Origin: an uncultured Bacteroides sp.
Lineage (GTDB): Bacteria > Bacteroidota > Bacteroidia > Bacteroidales > Bacteroidaceae
Assembly: GCA_947074275.1 (NCBI GenBank)
Contig: CAMTPA010000021.1
Span: 1 to 43,055, forward strand
DNA: 43,055 nucleotides
Reading direction: 5' to 3'
Under the pieces are notes generated by a model that was not told the DNA's origin, made no database searches, and was given only the letters and a program-made list of their open reading frames with translations. Numbering within the stretch: position 1 is the first letter of the stretch; every line of letters starts with the position of its first letter. Below, piece by piece: positions 33,702 through 43,009 of this stretch. A program made the position numbers and the translations under genes.

Positions 33702-36700
33702 TTACAACGTTTGTTTTTCTTCTACCTCTTCGTAAGTTTCGATGATGTCGCCCACTTTAATATCGTTGCATCCAGTCAAGCTGATACCACATTCAAAGTT
33801 TGTACCTACTTCTTTTACATCATCTTTAAAGCGTTTCAAGGCGTTAATGCTACCCGAGAAGATAACGATACCGTCGCGAATCAAGCGCGCTTTGTCACTT
33901 CTCTTCGCTTTACCTGTTCTCACCAATGCACCGGCTACCAAACCGACTTTGGTGATATTGAACACCTCGCGCACTTCGATTGTAGATGTCACAACCTCTT
34001 TCATTACTGGTGCCAACATACCTTCCATAGCCGCTTTTACCTCTTCTATTGCGTCGTAGATAACCGAATACTTACGTATATCCACTCCTTCTTTCTCTGC
34101 CAACTTGTCGGCAGCACCCGAAGGACGCACTTGGAAGCCTACAATAATAGCATCCGATGCTGCGGCAAGCGAAACATCCGATTCCGAAATCTGACCCACA
34201 CCCTTGTGAATTACGTTCACTTGAATTTGTGGAGTAGAAAGCTTGATTAATGAGTCGCTCAAAGCCTCAACAGAACCATCCACGTCACCTTTCACAATGA
34301 TGTTCAACTCTTGGAAGTTGCCCAACGCAATACGACGACCCACCTCATCAAGAGTAAGAAGTTTTTGTGTACGAAGTCCTTGCTCACGTTGCAGCTGTTC
34401 GCGTTTATTAGTAATTTCACGAGCCTCTTGGTCGGTAGCTACCACGTGGAATGTATCACCCGCAGCAGGCGCACCGTTCAAACCAAGAATCAATGCAGGT
34501 TCGGCTGGTCCAGCTTCCTTGATGCGTTGGTTACGTTCGTTGAACATTGCCTTGATGCGACCGTAGTGTGTTCCTGCCAAAACAATATCACCCACTTTGA
34601 GCGTACCGTTCGACACGAGCACCGTAGCCACATAACCACGTCCTTTATCAAGTGTAGACTCGATGATAGAACCCGTAGCATTTCTATCAGGATTAGCTTT
34701 CAAGTCGAGCATTTCGGCTTCAAGAAGCACTTTCTCCATCAATTCTTGTATACCTGTACCTTTTTTAGCAGAGATGTCTTGCGATTGGTATTTACCGCCC
34801 CACTCTTCTACTAAATAGTTCATTTGTGCCAACTCTTCTTTTATTTTATCAGGGTTAGCTGTTGGTTTATCTACCTTATTAATAGCAAACACAATCGGTA
34901 CACCAGCAGCCATAGCGTGATTGATTGCCTCTTTTGTCTGAGGCATCACGTTGTCGTCGGCCGCTACAATAATGATAGCAATATCGGTCACTTTCGCACC
35001 ACGGGCACGCATCGCAGTAAATGCTTCGTGACCTGGAGTGTCGAGGAACGTAATATCACGTCCATCTTCGAGTGTCACGTGATAAGCACCAATGTGCTGT
35101 GTGATACCACCCGCTTCACCAGCAATTACATTTGCTTTGCGAATGTAGTCGAGCAAAGAAGTCTTACCGTGGTCTACGTGTCCCATTACTGTAACAATTG
35201 GAGCACGATGTTTCAAATCCTCTTCTGCATCCTCTTCTTCTACCACTGCTTGTGCCACTTCAGCACTCACGTATTCTGTTTTATAACCAAACTCTTCTGC
35301 TACCAAGTTAATCGTTTCCGCATCAAGTCGTTGGTTGATAGAAACCATCATACCAATGCTCATACACGTAGCGATAATTTGATTTACAGAAAGATCCATC
35401 ATATTAGCAAGTTCGTTTGCTGTCACAAACTCGGTTAGCTTCAATGTCTTGCTTTCTGCCATTTCTTGGTCTTCGCGCTCTTGAGCACGGTTAGAAGCCA
35501 TCTCACGTTTATCCTTACGGTATTTCGATGTCTTGTTCTTACCTTTCGAGGTCAAGCGAGCTAAGGTCTCTTTTACTTGTTTTGCAACATCTTCCTCGCT
35601 CACCTCTTGTTTTACCACAGGTTTTTTAAAGCGATTGTTGTTGTTATTATTGTTGCGGTTTTGCGGTCTACCTTGTCCACCGCCTGCACCGTTTGCATTA
35701 TTATTATTCGGACGAGGCCCGTTGTTGTTCGGACGAGGTCCATTGCCACCCGCACCATTATTATTGTTTGGTCTTTGAGGGCGAGCAAAGTTAGACGAGT
35801 TGTTCACGTCTACCTTTTCTTTATTGATACGAACGCGTTTTTTCTTATTTGGATCTTGATCTGCGCCGTCCTTATGAGATGTCTTAGCATCATCGCGACG
35901 AATCTCTTTGATGATAGCATCCTTCATTTGCTTGCGTTGGTCGGAACGTTGTTTTTCTTTCTCTTCTCGTTCCTTACGCTTTTCTTCTTTCGATTTCTTT
36001 TTAGGGCGTGTCGATTGATTCAATGCAGCCAAGTCAATCTGACCAATCACATTGATTTTAGACACAAATTCGGGTTGACGTATCTTAAATACATCTTTTT
36101 CTTGCGTACCCTCCACATTTTCTGCGGACGTTTCAGCCACATTTTGTTCTGGCTTCACCACGCTTTCCACTTCTTTAATAACTTCTTTTTGCTTCTGGTG
36201 AGTATTCTCCATTTTTATCTCTTCTTTCTTCGCTTCGGTTTCAACAGCAGGTGCAGGTACAGGTGCGGCTGTAGTTATTTTTTCCACCACTTCTACCTTC
36301 TCTACCACAGGTTCCACAACTACTGGTTCCTCTTTCTTCACTTCTTCCACAACAGTGGGTGTCACAGGAGCCTCTACTTTCACTTCCTGTTTTTCAGGTT
36401 CTGGTTGTGGTTTCACCACCTCAGCAGTCTCTCTACGATTTAGTTTATCCAAGTCTATTTTGCCGACAGGTTTAAATTTGGGTCGAGCATCTTCGGGAAC
36501 AACCGTTTCTACAAGTTCTTCCTTCACATTTTCCTTTTTCTTTTTATCTTCTTTGCTATATCCATCAATCGCAACAGAAGCTTTGTTACGATCTTTATTT
36601 TGACGCTCTTGAATAAAGCGGTCGGATTCAAGCCTAAGGTTTTTGTCTGTGCTGAACTCTTTCACAAGCATAGCATACTGCTCTTGTGAAATTTTAGTGT

Positions 36701-36803
36701 TAGGATTAGCCTCTACGGTAAATCCTTTTTTCTGCAAGAACTCGACTACCGTCGAGATACCTACATTCAAGTCTCTTGTTACTTTGTTTAACCTTATCGT
36801 CAT
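33702..36803 (-). CDS. infB: Translation initiation factor IF-2
   Basis: GTPase that brings initiator tRNA to the 30S subunit and promotes subunit joining. A 1033-residue protein: N-terminal IF2 helical domain (1-60), a long charged and Val/Glu/Pro/Lys-rich linker (about 100-260), a Lys/Arg-rich part, an Asn/Gly/Arg-rich low-complexity segment (about 335-395), a second N-domain, then the GTPase domain with GHVDHGKT (about 540), DTPGHEAF (about 587) and NKVDKP (about 640), and domains II-IV to the end. The long disordered linker is usual in Bacteroidota. It ends near a short ACGTTGT/ACAACGT hairpin and a terminator. Confidence 0.97.
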   Translation of the reverse strand: MTIRLNKVTRDLNVGISTVVEFLQKKGFTVEANPNTKISQEQYAMLVKEFSTDKNLRLESDRFIQERQNKDRNKASVAIDGYSKEDKKKKENVKEELVETVVPEDARPKFKPVGKIDLDKLNRRETAEVVKPQPEPEKQEVKVEAPVTPTVVEEVKKEEPVVVEPVVEKVEVVEKITTAAPVPAPAVETEAKKEEIKMENTHQKQKEVIKEVESVVKPEQNVAETSAENVEGTQEKDVFKIRQPEFVSKINVIGQIDLAALNQSTRPKKKSKEEKRKEREEKEKQRSDQRKQMKDAIIKEIRRDDAKTSHKDGADQDPNKKKRVRINKEKVDVNNSSNFARPQRPNNNNGAGGNGPRPNNNGPRPNNNNANGAGGGQGRPQNRNNNNNNNRFKKPVVKQEVSEEDVAKQVKETLARLTSKGKNKTSKYRKDKREMASNRAQEREDQEMAESKTLKLTEFVTANELANMMDLSVNQIIATCMSIGMMVSINQRLDAETINLVAEEFGYKTEYVSAEVAQAVVEEEDAEEDLKHRAPIVTVMGHVDHGKTSLLDYIRKANVIAGEAGGITQHIGAYHVTLEDGRDITFLDTPGHEAFTAMRARGAKVTDIAIIIVAADDNVMPQTKEAINHAMAAGVPIVFAINKVDKPTANPDKIKEELAQMNYLVEEWGGKYQSQDISAKKGTGIQELMEKVLLEAEMLDLKANPDRNATGSIIESTLDKGRGYVATVLVSNGTLKVGDIVLAGTHYGRIKAMFNERNQRIKEAGPAEPALILGLNGAPAAGDTFHVVATDQEAREITNKREQLQREQGLRTQKLLTLDEVGRRIALGNFQELNIIVKGDVDGSVEALSDSLIKLSTPQIQVNVIHKGVGQISESDVSLAAASDAIIVGFQVRPSGAADKLAEKEGVDIRKYSVIYDAIEEVKAAMEGMLAPVMKEVVTSTIEVREVFNITKVGLVAGALVRTGKAKRSDKARLIRDGIVIFSGSINALKRFKDDVKEVGTNFECGISLTGCNDIKVGDIIETYEEVEEKQTL

Positions 36804-36927
36804 ACTTTTAAATAATAAATTTAATAGAGCCGTGGGGCTTTTACCCCGATTCGGCTTGCAGAATCTCTAATGAAGCATTAATAGATAATGCATACGCTTC
36901 GTATGGAAACATATGCACAACTATCGA
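36804..36927 (-). other. nusA-infB intergenic spacer with two or three hairpins
   Basis: This 124-base spacer, long for an operon, carries AGCCG/CGGCT enclosing GGGG/CCCC (36828-36856), GCATTA/TAATGC (36875-36891) and CATAC/GTATG (36891-36905). The first, read on the minus strand, is followed by a T-rich stretch and could act as a partial terminator or processing site between nusA and infB. Confidence 0.5.
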
Positions 36928-38187
36928 TTATTCTTCTTCAAACTCTGCTTTCAAAATGCGCAATACCTCGTCCACCGTTTCTTCTTCCAAATCGGTCTTT
37001 TCGATAAGCATTTCGCGTGTAGCATTCAGAGCCGATTTAGCGGTATCAATACCAATAGCTTTAATGGCGTCAATTACCCATCCGTCAATCTCATCTCTAA
37101 ATTCATCCAAGTAGATGTCCTCGTCTTCTGAGCCCTCTTCTAATTCGCGGAATACATCAATGGTGTACTCGGTCAACATACTGGCTAGTTTGATGTTCAA
37201 ACCACCTTTACCAATAGCCAACGACACTTCTTCTGGGCGAAGGAATACTTCTGCTTTCTTATCTTCTTCGTTCAAACGAATTGAAGATACTTTGGCCGGA
37301 CTAAGTGCACGCTGTATAAACAACGAAACATTTGAAGTAAAGTTGATTACGTCGATGTTTTCGTTGCGAAGTTCACGTACGATACCATGAATACGACTAC
37401 CTTTCACACCCACACAAGCACCAACTGGGTCGATGCGATCATCATACGATTCTACAGCAATCTTAGCGCGTTCGCCTGGGATGCGTGCAATCTTCTTAAT
37501 TGTGATGAGTCCGTCGTTGATTTCGGGAACTTCCATTTCAAATAGACGTTCAAGGAATACGGGCGATGTGCGCGACAAGATAATCTTTGGATTATTATTC
37601 TTGTTGTCTACACGAGCTACTACTGCACGAGCTGTTTCACCTTTGCGATAGAAATCGGCAGGGATTTGCTCTGTTTTAGGCAGCAACAATTCGTTTCCTT
37701 CGTCGTCGAGCAGAAGAATCTCTTTTTTCCAAATTTGATAAACCTCTGCGCTTATAATAGTACCTACTTTATCAATGTATTTATTGTATAGGCTATCTTT
37801 TTCTAGTTCTAAAATTTTAGAAGCCAAAGCTTGACGTAAGTTCAAGATAGCACGACGACCCATCTTTGCAAAGTCGAATTCGTCTGTTACCTCTTCGCCT
37901 ACCTCGTAAGATGCATCAATCTTTTGAGCTTCGGTTAGTGAGATTTCCATGTGTGGATTTTCAAAATCCTCATCGGCTACCACCTCACGGTTACGCCATA
38001 TTTCAAAATCCCCCTTATCAGGGTTCACAATCACGTCATAGTTCTCGTCAGTGCCGAACGTTTTAGCAATCACACTACGGAATGCCTCTTCGAGAACACT
38101 TACCATCGTTGTTCTATCGATATTTTTCAGTTCTTTAAATTCCGAAAAGGTATCAATCAAGCTGATTGTTTCTTCTTTCTTGGCCAT
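36928..38187 (-). CDS. nusA: Transcription termination/antitermination factor NusA
   Basis: RNA-polymerase-binding factor that controls pausing, termination and antitermination. A 419-residue protein: N-terminal polymerase-binding domain (1-125, including EFDFAKMGRRAILNLRQAL), S1 domain (about 130-205), and two KH domains (about 205-355) with EIPEINDGLITIKKIARIPGERAKIAV, DPVGACVGVKGSRIHGIV and EVSLAIGKGGLNIKLAS. The C-terminal tail is short and acidic; it lacks the AR repeats of enterobacterial NusA, as usual here. It starts 2 bases after rimP. Confidence 0.97.
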   Translation of the reverse strand: MAKKEETISLIDTFSEFKELKNIDRTTMVSVLEEAFRSVIAKTFGTDENYDVIVNPDKGDFEIWRNREVVADEDFENPHMEISLTEAQKIDASYEVGEEVTDEFDFAKMGRRAILNLRQALASKILELEKDSLYNKYIDKVGTIISAEVYQIWKKEILLLDDEGNELLLPKTEQIPADFYRKGETARAVVARVDNKNNNPKIILSRTSPVFLERLFEMEVPEINDGLITIKKIARIPGERAKIAVESYDDRIDPVGACVGVKGSRIHGIVRELRNENIDVINFTSNVSLFIQRALSPAKVSSIRLNEEDKKAEVFLRPEEVSLAIGKGGLNIKLASMLTEYTIDVFRELEEGSEDEDIYLDEFRDEIDGWVIDAIKAIGIDTAKSALNATREMLIEKTDLEEETVDEVLRILKAEFEEE

Positions 38188-38189
38188 AA

Positions 38190-38657
38190 TTATTTAAAAC
38201 TAATTAAGTATTTCGTATATTTGATTTCATCGTAACGGAAAGTTTCATCCTCTTCCATCAACTTCGGACGCTTAGAGCCTTCTACTTTCACTTTCTTTTC
38301 TACACCAACCACAAACTTTTCTTCGCCTGCTTCTTTAAGCATTCCTGTAAGTTTGCGACCAGCCTTTGTCAGCACTTCCACCTCGCTGCCAATGTGGTTT
38401 ACATACTGCTGCAACACCTTAAACGGCTGTCCGATACCAGCAGATCCCACTTCCAATTCGTAGTCTTCTTCCTCACGGTTCAACTTCGACTCAATGTAGC
38501 GGCTCAACTCCACACAATCTTCAATCCAAACGCCTTCAGCGTGGTCTATCTCAACCACAATGCGATCGTCGGGACTTACAGTCACCTCCACCAAGAAGTA
38601 GTCTTTTCCTTCCAACCACTCGTCTACAATTTGACTAACTGTTTTCTTTTCTATCAT
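38190..38657 (-). CDS. rimP: Ribosome maturation factor RimP
   Basis: Assists 30S subunit maturation. A 155-residue protein with the ATG at 38657 (MIEKKTVSQIVDEWL). The two-domain pattern is seen: YFLVEVTVSPDDRIVVEIDHAEGVWIEDCVELSRYIESKL, then YELEVGSAGIGQPFKVLQQYVNHIGSEVEVLTKAG. The open frame extends to 38726, but the perfect promoter at 38724-38753 would then overlap the coding part, so the later start is right. First gene of the rimP-nusA-infB operon, with nusA 2 bases downstream. Confidence 0.95.
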   Translation of the reverse strand: MIEKKTVSQIVDEWLEGKDYFLVEVTVSPDDRIVVEIDHAEGVWIEDCVELSRYIESKLNREEEDYELEVGSAGIGQPFKVLQQYVNHIGSEVEVLTKAGRKLTGMLKEAGEEKFVVGVEKKVKVEGSKRPKLMEEDETFRYDEIKYTKYLISFK

Positions 38658-38723
38658 CGATTCATATATATGAGTACAAAAAAAGGAGCTTAATCGCCCC
38701 CTCCCTTTCATCCATTTCGACCG

Positions 38724-38753
38724 CAAAGATACAAATAATCTATTCGTCTACAA
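38724..38753 (-). promoter_or_regulatory. Consensus Bacteroidota promoter of the rimP-nusA-infB operon
   Basis: On the minus strand TTG (38753-38751), a 19-base spacer and TATCTTTG (38731-38724) fit the consensus in both boxes. The leader to the rimP ATG is about 60 bases. Confidence 0.85.
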
Positions 38754-38960
38754 AATATTACCTAAAAAAGAAGCAAATAACAGCTAAAAACAAATTGGTT
38801 TTGAATTTCTATATTCTTTTTTAACACTGATTTACAATTGTCACAGCACGTCAACCTATTTTATTCTCTATTTGGAAGACACACATCAGCCAAAAGAAGA
38901 AACTGTAATTTGGGTATGAATGTCTGTAATCTGTCTACACACGGCATCATTGCATACGGG

Positions 38961-38968
38961 TATCTTTG
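38961..38968 (+). promoter_or_regulatory. Promoter -7 box (TATCTTTG) for the alpha/beta hydrolase gene
   Basis: A perfect TAnnTTTG match 27 bases upstream of the ATG at 38996; no clear -33 TTG. Confidence 0.65.
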
Positions 38969-38995
38969 CAAACGAAACAAAAACAGAGATAAGAA

Positions 38996-40036
38996 ATGAA
39001 ACAAAGATTAATCGTATGGGCCATGGCCATCACTACAATGGTAAGTAGTGGATATGGCCAACAAAAAGAGCAGAATATGGAAAGCAAGAAAGATTACACA
39101 TTTGCGCTGAGCAACAAAGTGGAACACCAAAAAGTGGAGTTCAAAAATCGTTATGGCATCACGTTGGTGGGTGATATGTATATTCCCAAACAAAAGAAGA
39201 GTGAAAAACTTGCAGCCATTGCGGTGAGCGGTCCATTTGGTGCAGTCAAGGAGCAAACATCGGGATTGTATGCACAGGAAATGGCAGAAAGAGGTTTTCT
39301 TACCATTGCTTTCGACCCCTCGTACACGGGCGAAAGCGGTGGAGAACCGCGCTATGTGGCTTCTCCCGACATCAACACCGAAGATTTTAGTGCAGCGGTA
39401 GATTATCTTTCTACTCGCAATGACGTAGACCCTGAGCGTATTGGCATTATTGGTATTTGTGGCTGGGGTGGAATGGCTCTCAACGCCGCCGCAATAGATA
39501 CACGCATCAAGGCCACAACCACCATCACAATGTATGATATGAGCCGTGTGAATGCCAACGGCTATTTCGACTCGATGAGTGCAGACGACCGATATGAACT
39601 GCGTAAAAAGCTAAACGCACAACGCACTATCGATGCTAAAAACGGGTTTTATACTCGTGGTGGCGGAGTGGTAGATCCGCTTCCCGAAGATGCGCCACAA
39701 TTCGTGAAGGAGTATTACGATTATTACAAAACGGCACGTGGGTATCATCCTCGTTCACTCAACTCGAACGATGGATGGAACATCACCTCTTCACTTCCGT
39801 TTATCAATATGCCACTGCTTGCATATAGCGACGAAATACGCAGTGCCGTGCTAATGATACACGGAGAGAACGCACATTCACGCTATTTCAGCGAGGATGC
39901 GTTCAAAAATCTGCAAGGCGACAACAAGGAGCTTCTTATCATCCCCGATGCAACTCACGTTGACCTTTACGACAATCAAGCGAACGTGATTCCTTACAAC
40001 AAAATCGTGACATTCTTTGAAGACAACTTGAGATAA
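38996..40036 (+). CDS. Exported alpha/beta hydrolase
   Basis: A 346-residue protein with a signal peptide (cut near GYG-QQ, residue 21), so periplasmic or envelope located. Alpha/beta-hydrolase fold: [18 protein letters not shown] strand pair, [16 protein letters not shown], nucleophile-elbow-like [10 protein letters not shown] with Cys155 in place of the usual serine, a C-terminal VLMIHGE strand and catalytic-His context [11 protein letters not shown]. Related to YcjY and dienelactone-hydrolase-like enzymes, some of which use a cysteine nucleophile. Substrate unknown. The sugar O-acetyltransferase gene starts 5 bases after it, so the two share a transcript; a hydrolase acting on acylated carbohydrate would fit this pairing but is only a guess. 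Confidence 0.83.
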   Translation: MKQRLIVWAMAITTMVSSGYGQQKEQNMESKKDYTFALSNKVEHQKVEFKNRYGITLVGDMYIPKQKKSEKLAAIAVSGPFGAVKEQTSGLYAQEMAERGFLTIAFDPSYTGESGGEPRYVASPDINTEDFSAAVDYLSTRNDVDPERIGIIGICGWGGMALNAAAIDTRIKATTTITMYDMSRVNANGYFDSMSADDRYELRKKLNAQRTIDAKNGFYTRGGGVVDPLPEDAPQFVKEYYDYYKTARGYHPRSLNSNDGWNITSSLPFINMPLLAYSDEIRSAVLMIHGENAHSRYFSEDAFKNLQGDNKELLIIPDATHVDLYDNQANVIPYNKIVTFFEDNLR

Positions 40037-40041
40037 AACGG

Positions 40042-40608
40042 ATGGAACTAAAGAAATTTATTGAAAACCTGAATAGTGGGAAAAGAGTAGAGCCCAACTC
40101 GGAAGAGTTGGCATATATGCGCAAATTGAGCCACGAAGCGATGCGCATCACTTGCGAACTAAACTATAAATACCACACAGAAGAAGAGATAAGAGAGCTT
40201 TTTTCGCACTTGATAGGAAAGCCCGTAGATGACAACTTTGCTCTTTTTCCACCATTCTACACCGATTGCGGAAAGAACATCACGCTTGGAAAAGGAATTT
40301 TCATCAATTCGGGCTGCCAGTTTCAAGACCAAGGAGGTATTACCATTGGCGACTATTCATTTATTGGCCCCAAAACCGTGATAGCCACACTCAACCACGG
40401 CTTTGCCCCTCAAGAGCGAAGCGCGCTCGATCCCAAGCCTGTGATTATCGGGAAAAGAGTATGGATTGGCGCAAATGCGACCATTCTTCCGGGTGTAACG
40501 ATTGGTGACAATGCAATCGTTGGCGCAGGGGCAGTAGTAACCAAAGATGTTGCTCCAAACACCATTGTAGGTGGTGTTCCAGCCAAACAGATAGGAGTGA
40601 TTGAGTGA
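40042..40608 (+). CDS. Sugar O-acetyltransferase (LacA/NodL/maltose acetyltransferase type)
   Basis: A 188-residue acetyl-CoA-dependent transferase that acetylates a sugar hydroxyl; cytosolic trimer in known relatives. N-terminal helical Mac domain (residues 1-55), then the left-handed beta-helix with hexapeptide repeats ([67 protein letters not shown]). The catalytic histidine is His119 in TLNHGF. The GGVPAKQI tail is standard. It is cotranscribed with the exported hydrolase 5 bases upstream. Confidence 0.92.
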   Translation: MELKKFIENLNSGKRVEPNSEELAYMRKLSHEAMRITCELNYKYHTEEEIRELFSHLIGKPVDDNFALFPPFYTDCGKNITLGKGIFINSGCQFQDQGGITIGDYSFIGPKTVIATLNHGFAPQERSALDPKPVIIGKRVWIGANATILPGVTIGDNAIVGAGAVVTKDVAPNTIVGGVPAKQIGVIE

Positions 40609-40759
40609 GTGTAAAGGCAGTGACGTGGTAGTAGGCATCGCTTATTTTTCAAAGTATCCTCAGCTCATTACTGAACGTTGCTTACGATGTAAAGCTATTC
40701 ACGTTCTGCCATCCATATTTTTTACAGAATGCCATCATTGTAAAAAGAAGAATCGTTTC

Positions 40760-41677
40760 TTAAAACGGAAGTTCTCTTTGCCGCACATATTCTGAAAAAA
40801 ATTCGTTTACACAATCCAAATTAACAACTTTTTCATTACCATCATCTTCTGTTTGTATAGAGCCACCCAACGTTTTATTTATTTTCTTTCGATAAATATC
40901 AGCTGTGGATACACATTCAATCTCCAACTTTCTTGCTTGTGATATATCCAAATAACCTGTATCACAATCTATTCCTAAAAATCTACGTCCGAATAAATTA
41001 GAAGCCACTCCAGTTGTACTACTTCCCGAAAAAGGATCAAGTATCCAGTCATCAGGCCGAGTTGAGGCCAATATTATACGTGTTAATAGCGCAAGAGGTT
41101 TTTGCGTAGGATGCTTTGTACACGTTTTCTCCCAAGGTGCAATAGCTGGCAATCGCCATACATCTGTCATTTGTTTTCCCTCATTCATTTCACGCATTAG
41201 TTTATAATTATAATAATGAGGTACATTTTTGCACTTCCGTGCCCAAATGATAAATTCAGAGCTAAACGTAAAATACCTACAAGAGATGTTTGGTGGTGGA
41301 TTTGTTTTAGCCCACGTTATAACATTTAGAATTTTAAAGCCTAACTCAGTTAAGCAGTTTGCTATACTAAAAATGTTATGATAAGTTCCACTCACCCAAA
41401 TCGTTCCATTATCCGTGAGTTTGTCTCTACACTCAGTTAGCCAATTGAGATTAAATTTATTATCTTGTTCGTATCCTTTGGATTTATCCCAATCCCCTTT
41501 ATTTACACTTACTATATTACCACTTTGATAACTTATCCCTCCATTGCTCAAAAAATAAGGAGGGTCAGCAAAAATCATATCAAACTTAAAGTTAAACTTA
41601 GATAAGACTTCAATGCAATCTCCTTGCAGGAGAGTAAAATGACGATCATTGGAACGAAAGTAAGGTATCAACATCAT
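40760..41677 (-). CDS. DpnA/MboC-type adenine-N6 DNA methyltransferase (second methylase of a GATC R-M system)
   Basis: A 305-residue beta-class adenine methyltransferase: the catalytic motif DPPY (residues 38-41, in MIFADPPYFLSNGG) precedes the SAM-binding motif DPFSGSSTTG (residues 214-223), and the NVITWAKTNPPPN and KHPTQKP motifs are present. This is the pattern of DpnA/MboC, the accessory methylase of DpnII/MboI systems, which can methylate GATC also in single-stranded DNA and so protects incoming DNA. It lies 21 bases after the endonuclease gene. Clearly AT-rich compared with the core genes. Confidence 0.9.
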   Translation of the reverse strand: MMLIPYFRSNDRHFTLLQGDCIEVLSKFNFKFDMIFADPPYFLSNGGISYQSGNIVSVNKGDWDKSKGYEQDNKFNLNWLTECRDKLTDNGTIWVSGTYHNIFSIANCLTELGFKILNVITWAKTNPPPNISCRYFTFSSEFIIWARKCKNVPHYYNYKLMREMNEGKQMTDVWRLPAIAPWEKTCTKHPTQKPLALLTRIILASTRPDDWILDPFSGSSTTGVASNLFGRRFLGIDCDTGYLDISQARKLEIECVSTADIYRKKINKTLGGSIQTEDDGNEKVVNLDCVNEFFSEYVRQRELPF

Positions 41678-41698
41678 TATAAGACAGTAGCAATTATT

Positions 41699-42556
41699 TT
41701 AATCAATAGCACTTTTATTTATTCTCTTCACAAAATCAACCACAGTCGTCAGGTTATAAATATGAGGAATAGCATAAAAAGCCTCTTCAAGTTTATTTCT
41801 TGCATTTTTCCAACCTATCCCATCAGTAATCCATACAAATTCAACATCGGAGCAACTATTTATTTTAGGAGATAAATCTGTATATGAGCGTGCCACCTCA
41901 TTTAATTTAGAACCTCCTCCACTATAAAAATTCACCTCTATTAGATAAGTTTTATTCGATGCGGAAATAGCGAAATCAAAACGCTTCACATCCTCACCAA
42001 GAATCTTGTTAACATTTTCAAAGTCGTAAGAGTAGACTTCTCTACGGTACACAATACCTGCATTATCGAAAATCTGAGCAATTTTGTTTTCCATAAGTGT
42101 TCCACTGCGATTCTTGCGTGCATTTGTATCAAGCCCTACTTCAATACCAAAAACATAATCAACGAGATTTGTAACCTGTTTGTTACAGAACAAGTCTTTC
42201 AAACCAGTGTTATTGATATATTCTAACACACCATCAAGCGTACAAAAATAGCTTTCTATCAATCGTGGCACTCCTGCGTCATCCAGAACTTTCTTTTTAT
42301 CTCTTGTTCGCACTGCAATAAGAATGTCTAAAACAGAAAATACGTTTGGATTTTCGCTCCATAACGCAGAAACAGCACCATTCAAATCATCTTTGCCTAT
42401 CAGATAGTTCAACTGATTCAATTTTATGGAAATGTTTTCAACATATCTTTTACATTTTTCAAAATCAGTATAAAAATCAAGTGTTGCATTTGTGTCAACC
42501 AATTGTGACATAAACATATCAAATTCTTCTGTCGTATGTATTTTCATCTTAATCAT
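41699..42556 (-). CDS. DpnII/MboI-family type II restriction endonuclease (GATC)
   Basis: A 285-residue endonuclease, the family length. It resembles R.DpnII: the segment GLDTNARKNRSGTLMENKIAQIF (around residues 141-163) and the catalytic region FDFAISASNKTYLIEVNFYSGGGSKLNEVARSY with Asp194 and Glu207 as probable metal ligands (a PD-(D/E)xK-like site with Asn at the last position). Expected to cut unmethylated GATC. ATG at 42556; another at 42547 is 3 codons on. It sits between the two methylase genes, the order of MboI (methylase, nuclease, methylase) and not of DpnII. AT-rich, probably acquired by transfer. Confidence 0.93.
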   Translation of the reverse strand: MIKMKIHTTEEFDMFMSQLVDTNATLDFYTDFEKCKRYVENISIKLNQLNYLIGKDDLNGAVSALWSENPNVFSVLDILIAVRTRDKKKVLDDAGVPRLIESYFCTLDGVLEYINNTGLKDLFCNKQVTNLVDYVFGIEVGLDTNARKNRSGTLMENKIAQIFDNAGIVYRREVYSYDFENVNKILGEDVKRFDFAISASNKTYLIEVNFYSGGGSKLNEVARSYTDLSPKINSCSDVEFVWITDGIGWKNARNKLEEAFYAIPHIYNLTTVVDFVKRINKSAID

Positions 42557-42596
42557 TTATAAATAAAAAACATCTCATTCTTAATATTGACCAGAA

Positions 42597-43009
42597 CTAC
42601 AAATACATATTGCCTTCCATATTAGTTATCATCAATTCTGTCAGTTTTCCTCTTTTCTCTGCATTGGCATTTACCATACGTGTAGCAAATACTCGTTTTA
42701 TATTATAATCTTTATACAGGTCATCAAAAAAATCATCAGCAGGATTCTTTCCTTTAACATCCGAATTGCTTAGCAAAAAAGAGCAACCTTTAGATGCAAT
42801 GCCATTACAAAAATCTCGAAGCCTAATTTGTTCCCGATCGTCAAAGGCCTCCTTGACGTAGCTATTAAAAGAAGATGTGTCATTTAATGGTTTGTAGGGA
42901 GGATCCAAATAAAAGAATGTATCAGCAGCTGCGTATTTCTTTGTTTCTTCAAAATCACCACATAAAATATCAACACGTTGCAACAGATGCGAATCTGCCA
43001 TTATCGTTT
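42597..43009 (-). CDS. Dam/DpnM-type adenine-N6 DNA methyltransferase, C-terminal part, cut by the contig end
   Basis: Only the last 136-137 residues are present. They carry the catalytic motif DPPY (FFYLDPPYKP), then FNSYVKEAFDDREQIRLRDF, FLLSNSD and RKLTELMITN-like end segments of alpha-class Dam methylases. The family is about 280 residues and starts with an FxGxG SAM-binding motif, which is missing here; the ATG at 43001 is therefore not the real start. The apparent stop just upstream (43008-43010) uses a base of the sequencing adapter. It methylates GATC, protecting host DNA from the neighbouring endonuclease, whose gene begins 40 bases downstream. Confidence 0.92.

Noticed and set aside
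33689..33709. ACGTTGT/ACAACGT hairpin at the infB stop codon as the terminator
   Set aside because: No T-tract follows on the minus strand; the stronger hairpin at 33633-33676 with T-rich tail is the better terminator.
34824..35438. 204-residue open frame antisense to infB
   Set aside because: Shadow of the conserved IF-2 GTPase region; the composition (Cys/His/Phe rich) is not protein-like.
35577..36443. 288-residue open frame antisense to infB
   Set aside because: Arises from the biased Lys/Glu/Val/Asn codons of the IF-2 linker read backwards (Phe/Leu/His-rich nonsense protein).
40601..40795. 64-residue frame with two CxxC pairs (zinc-ribbon-like)
   Set aside because: It overlaps the end of the acetyltransferase gene and runs antisense into the methylase gene; only about 150 bases are intergenic, with no promoter or known family. 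Possibly a remnant, but not supported as a gene.
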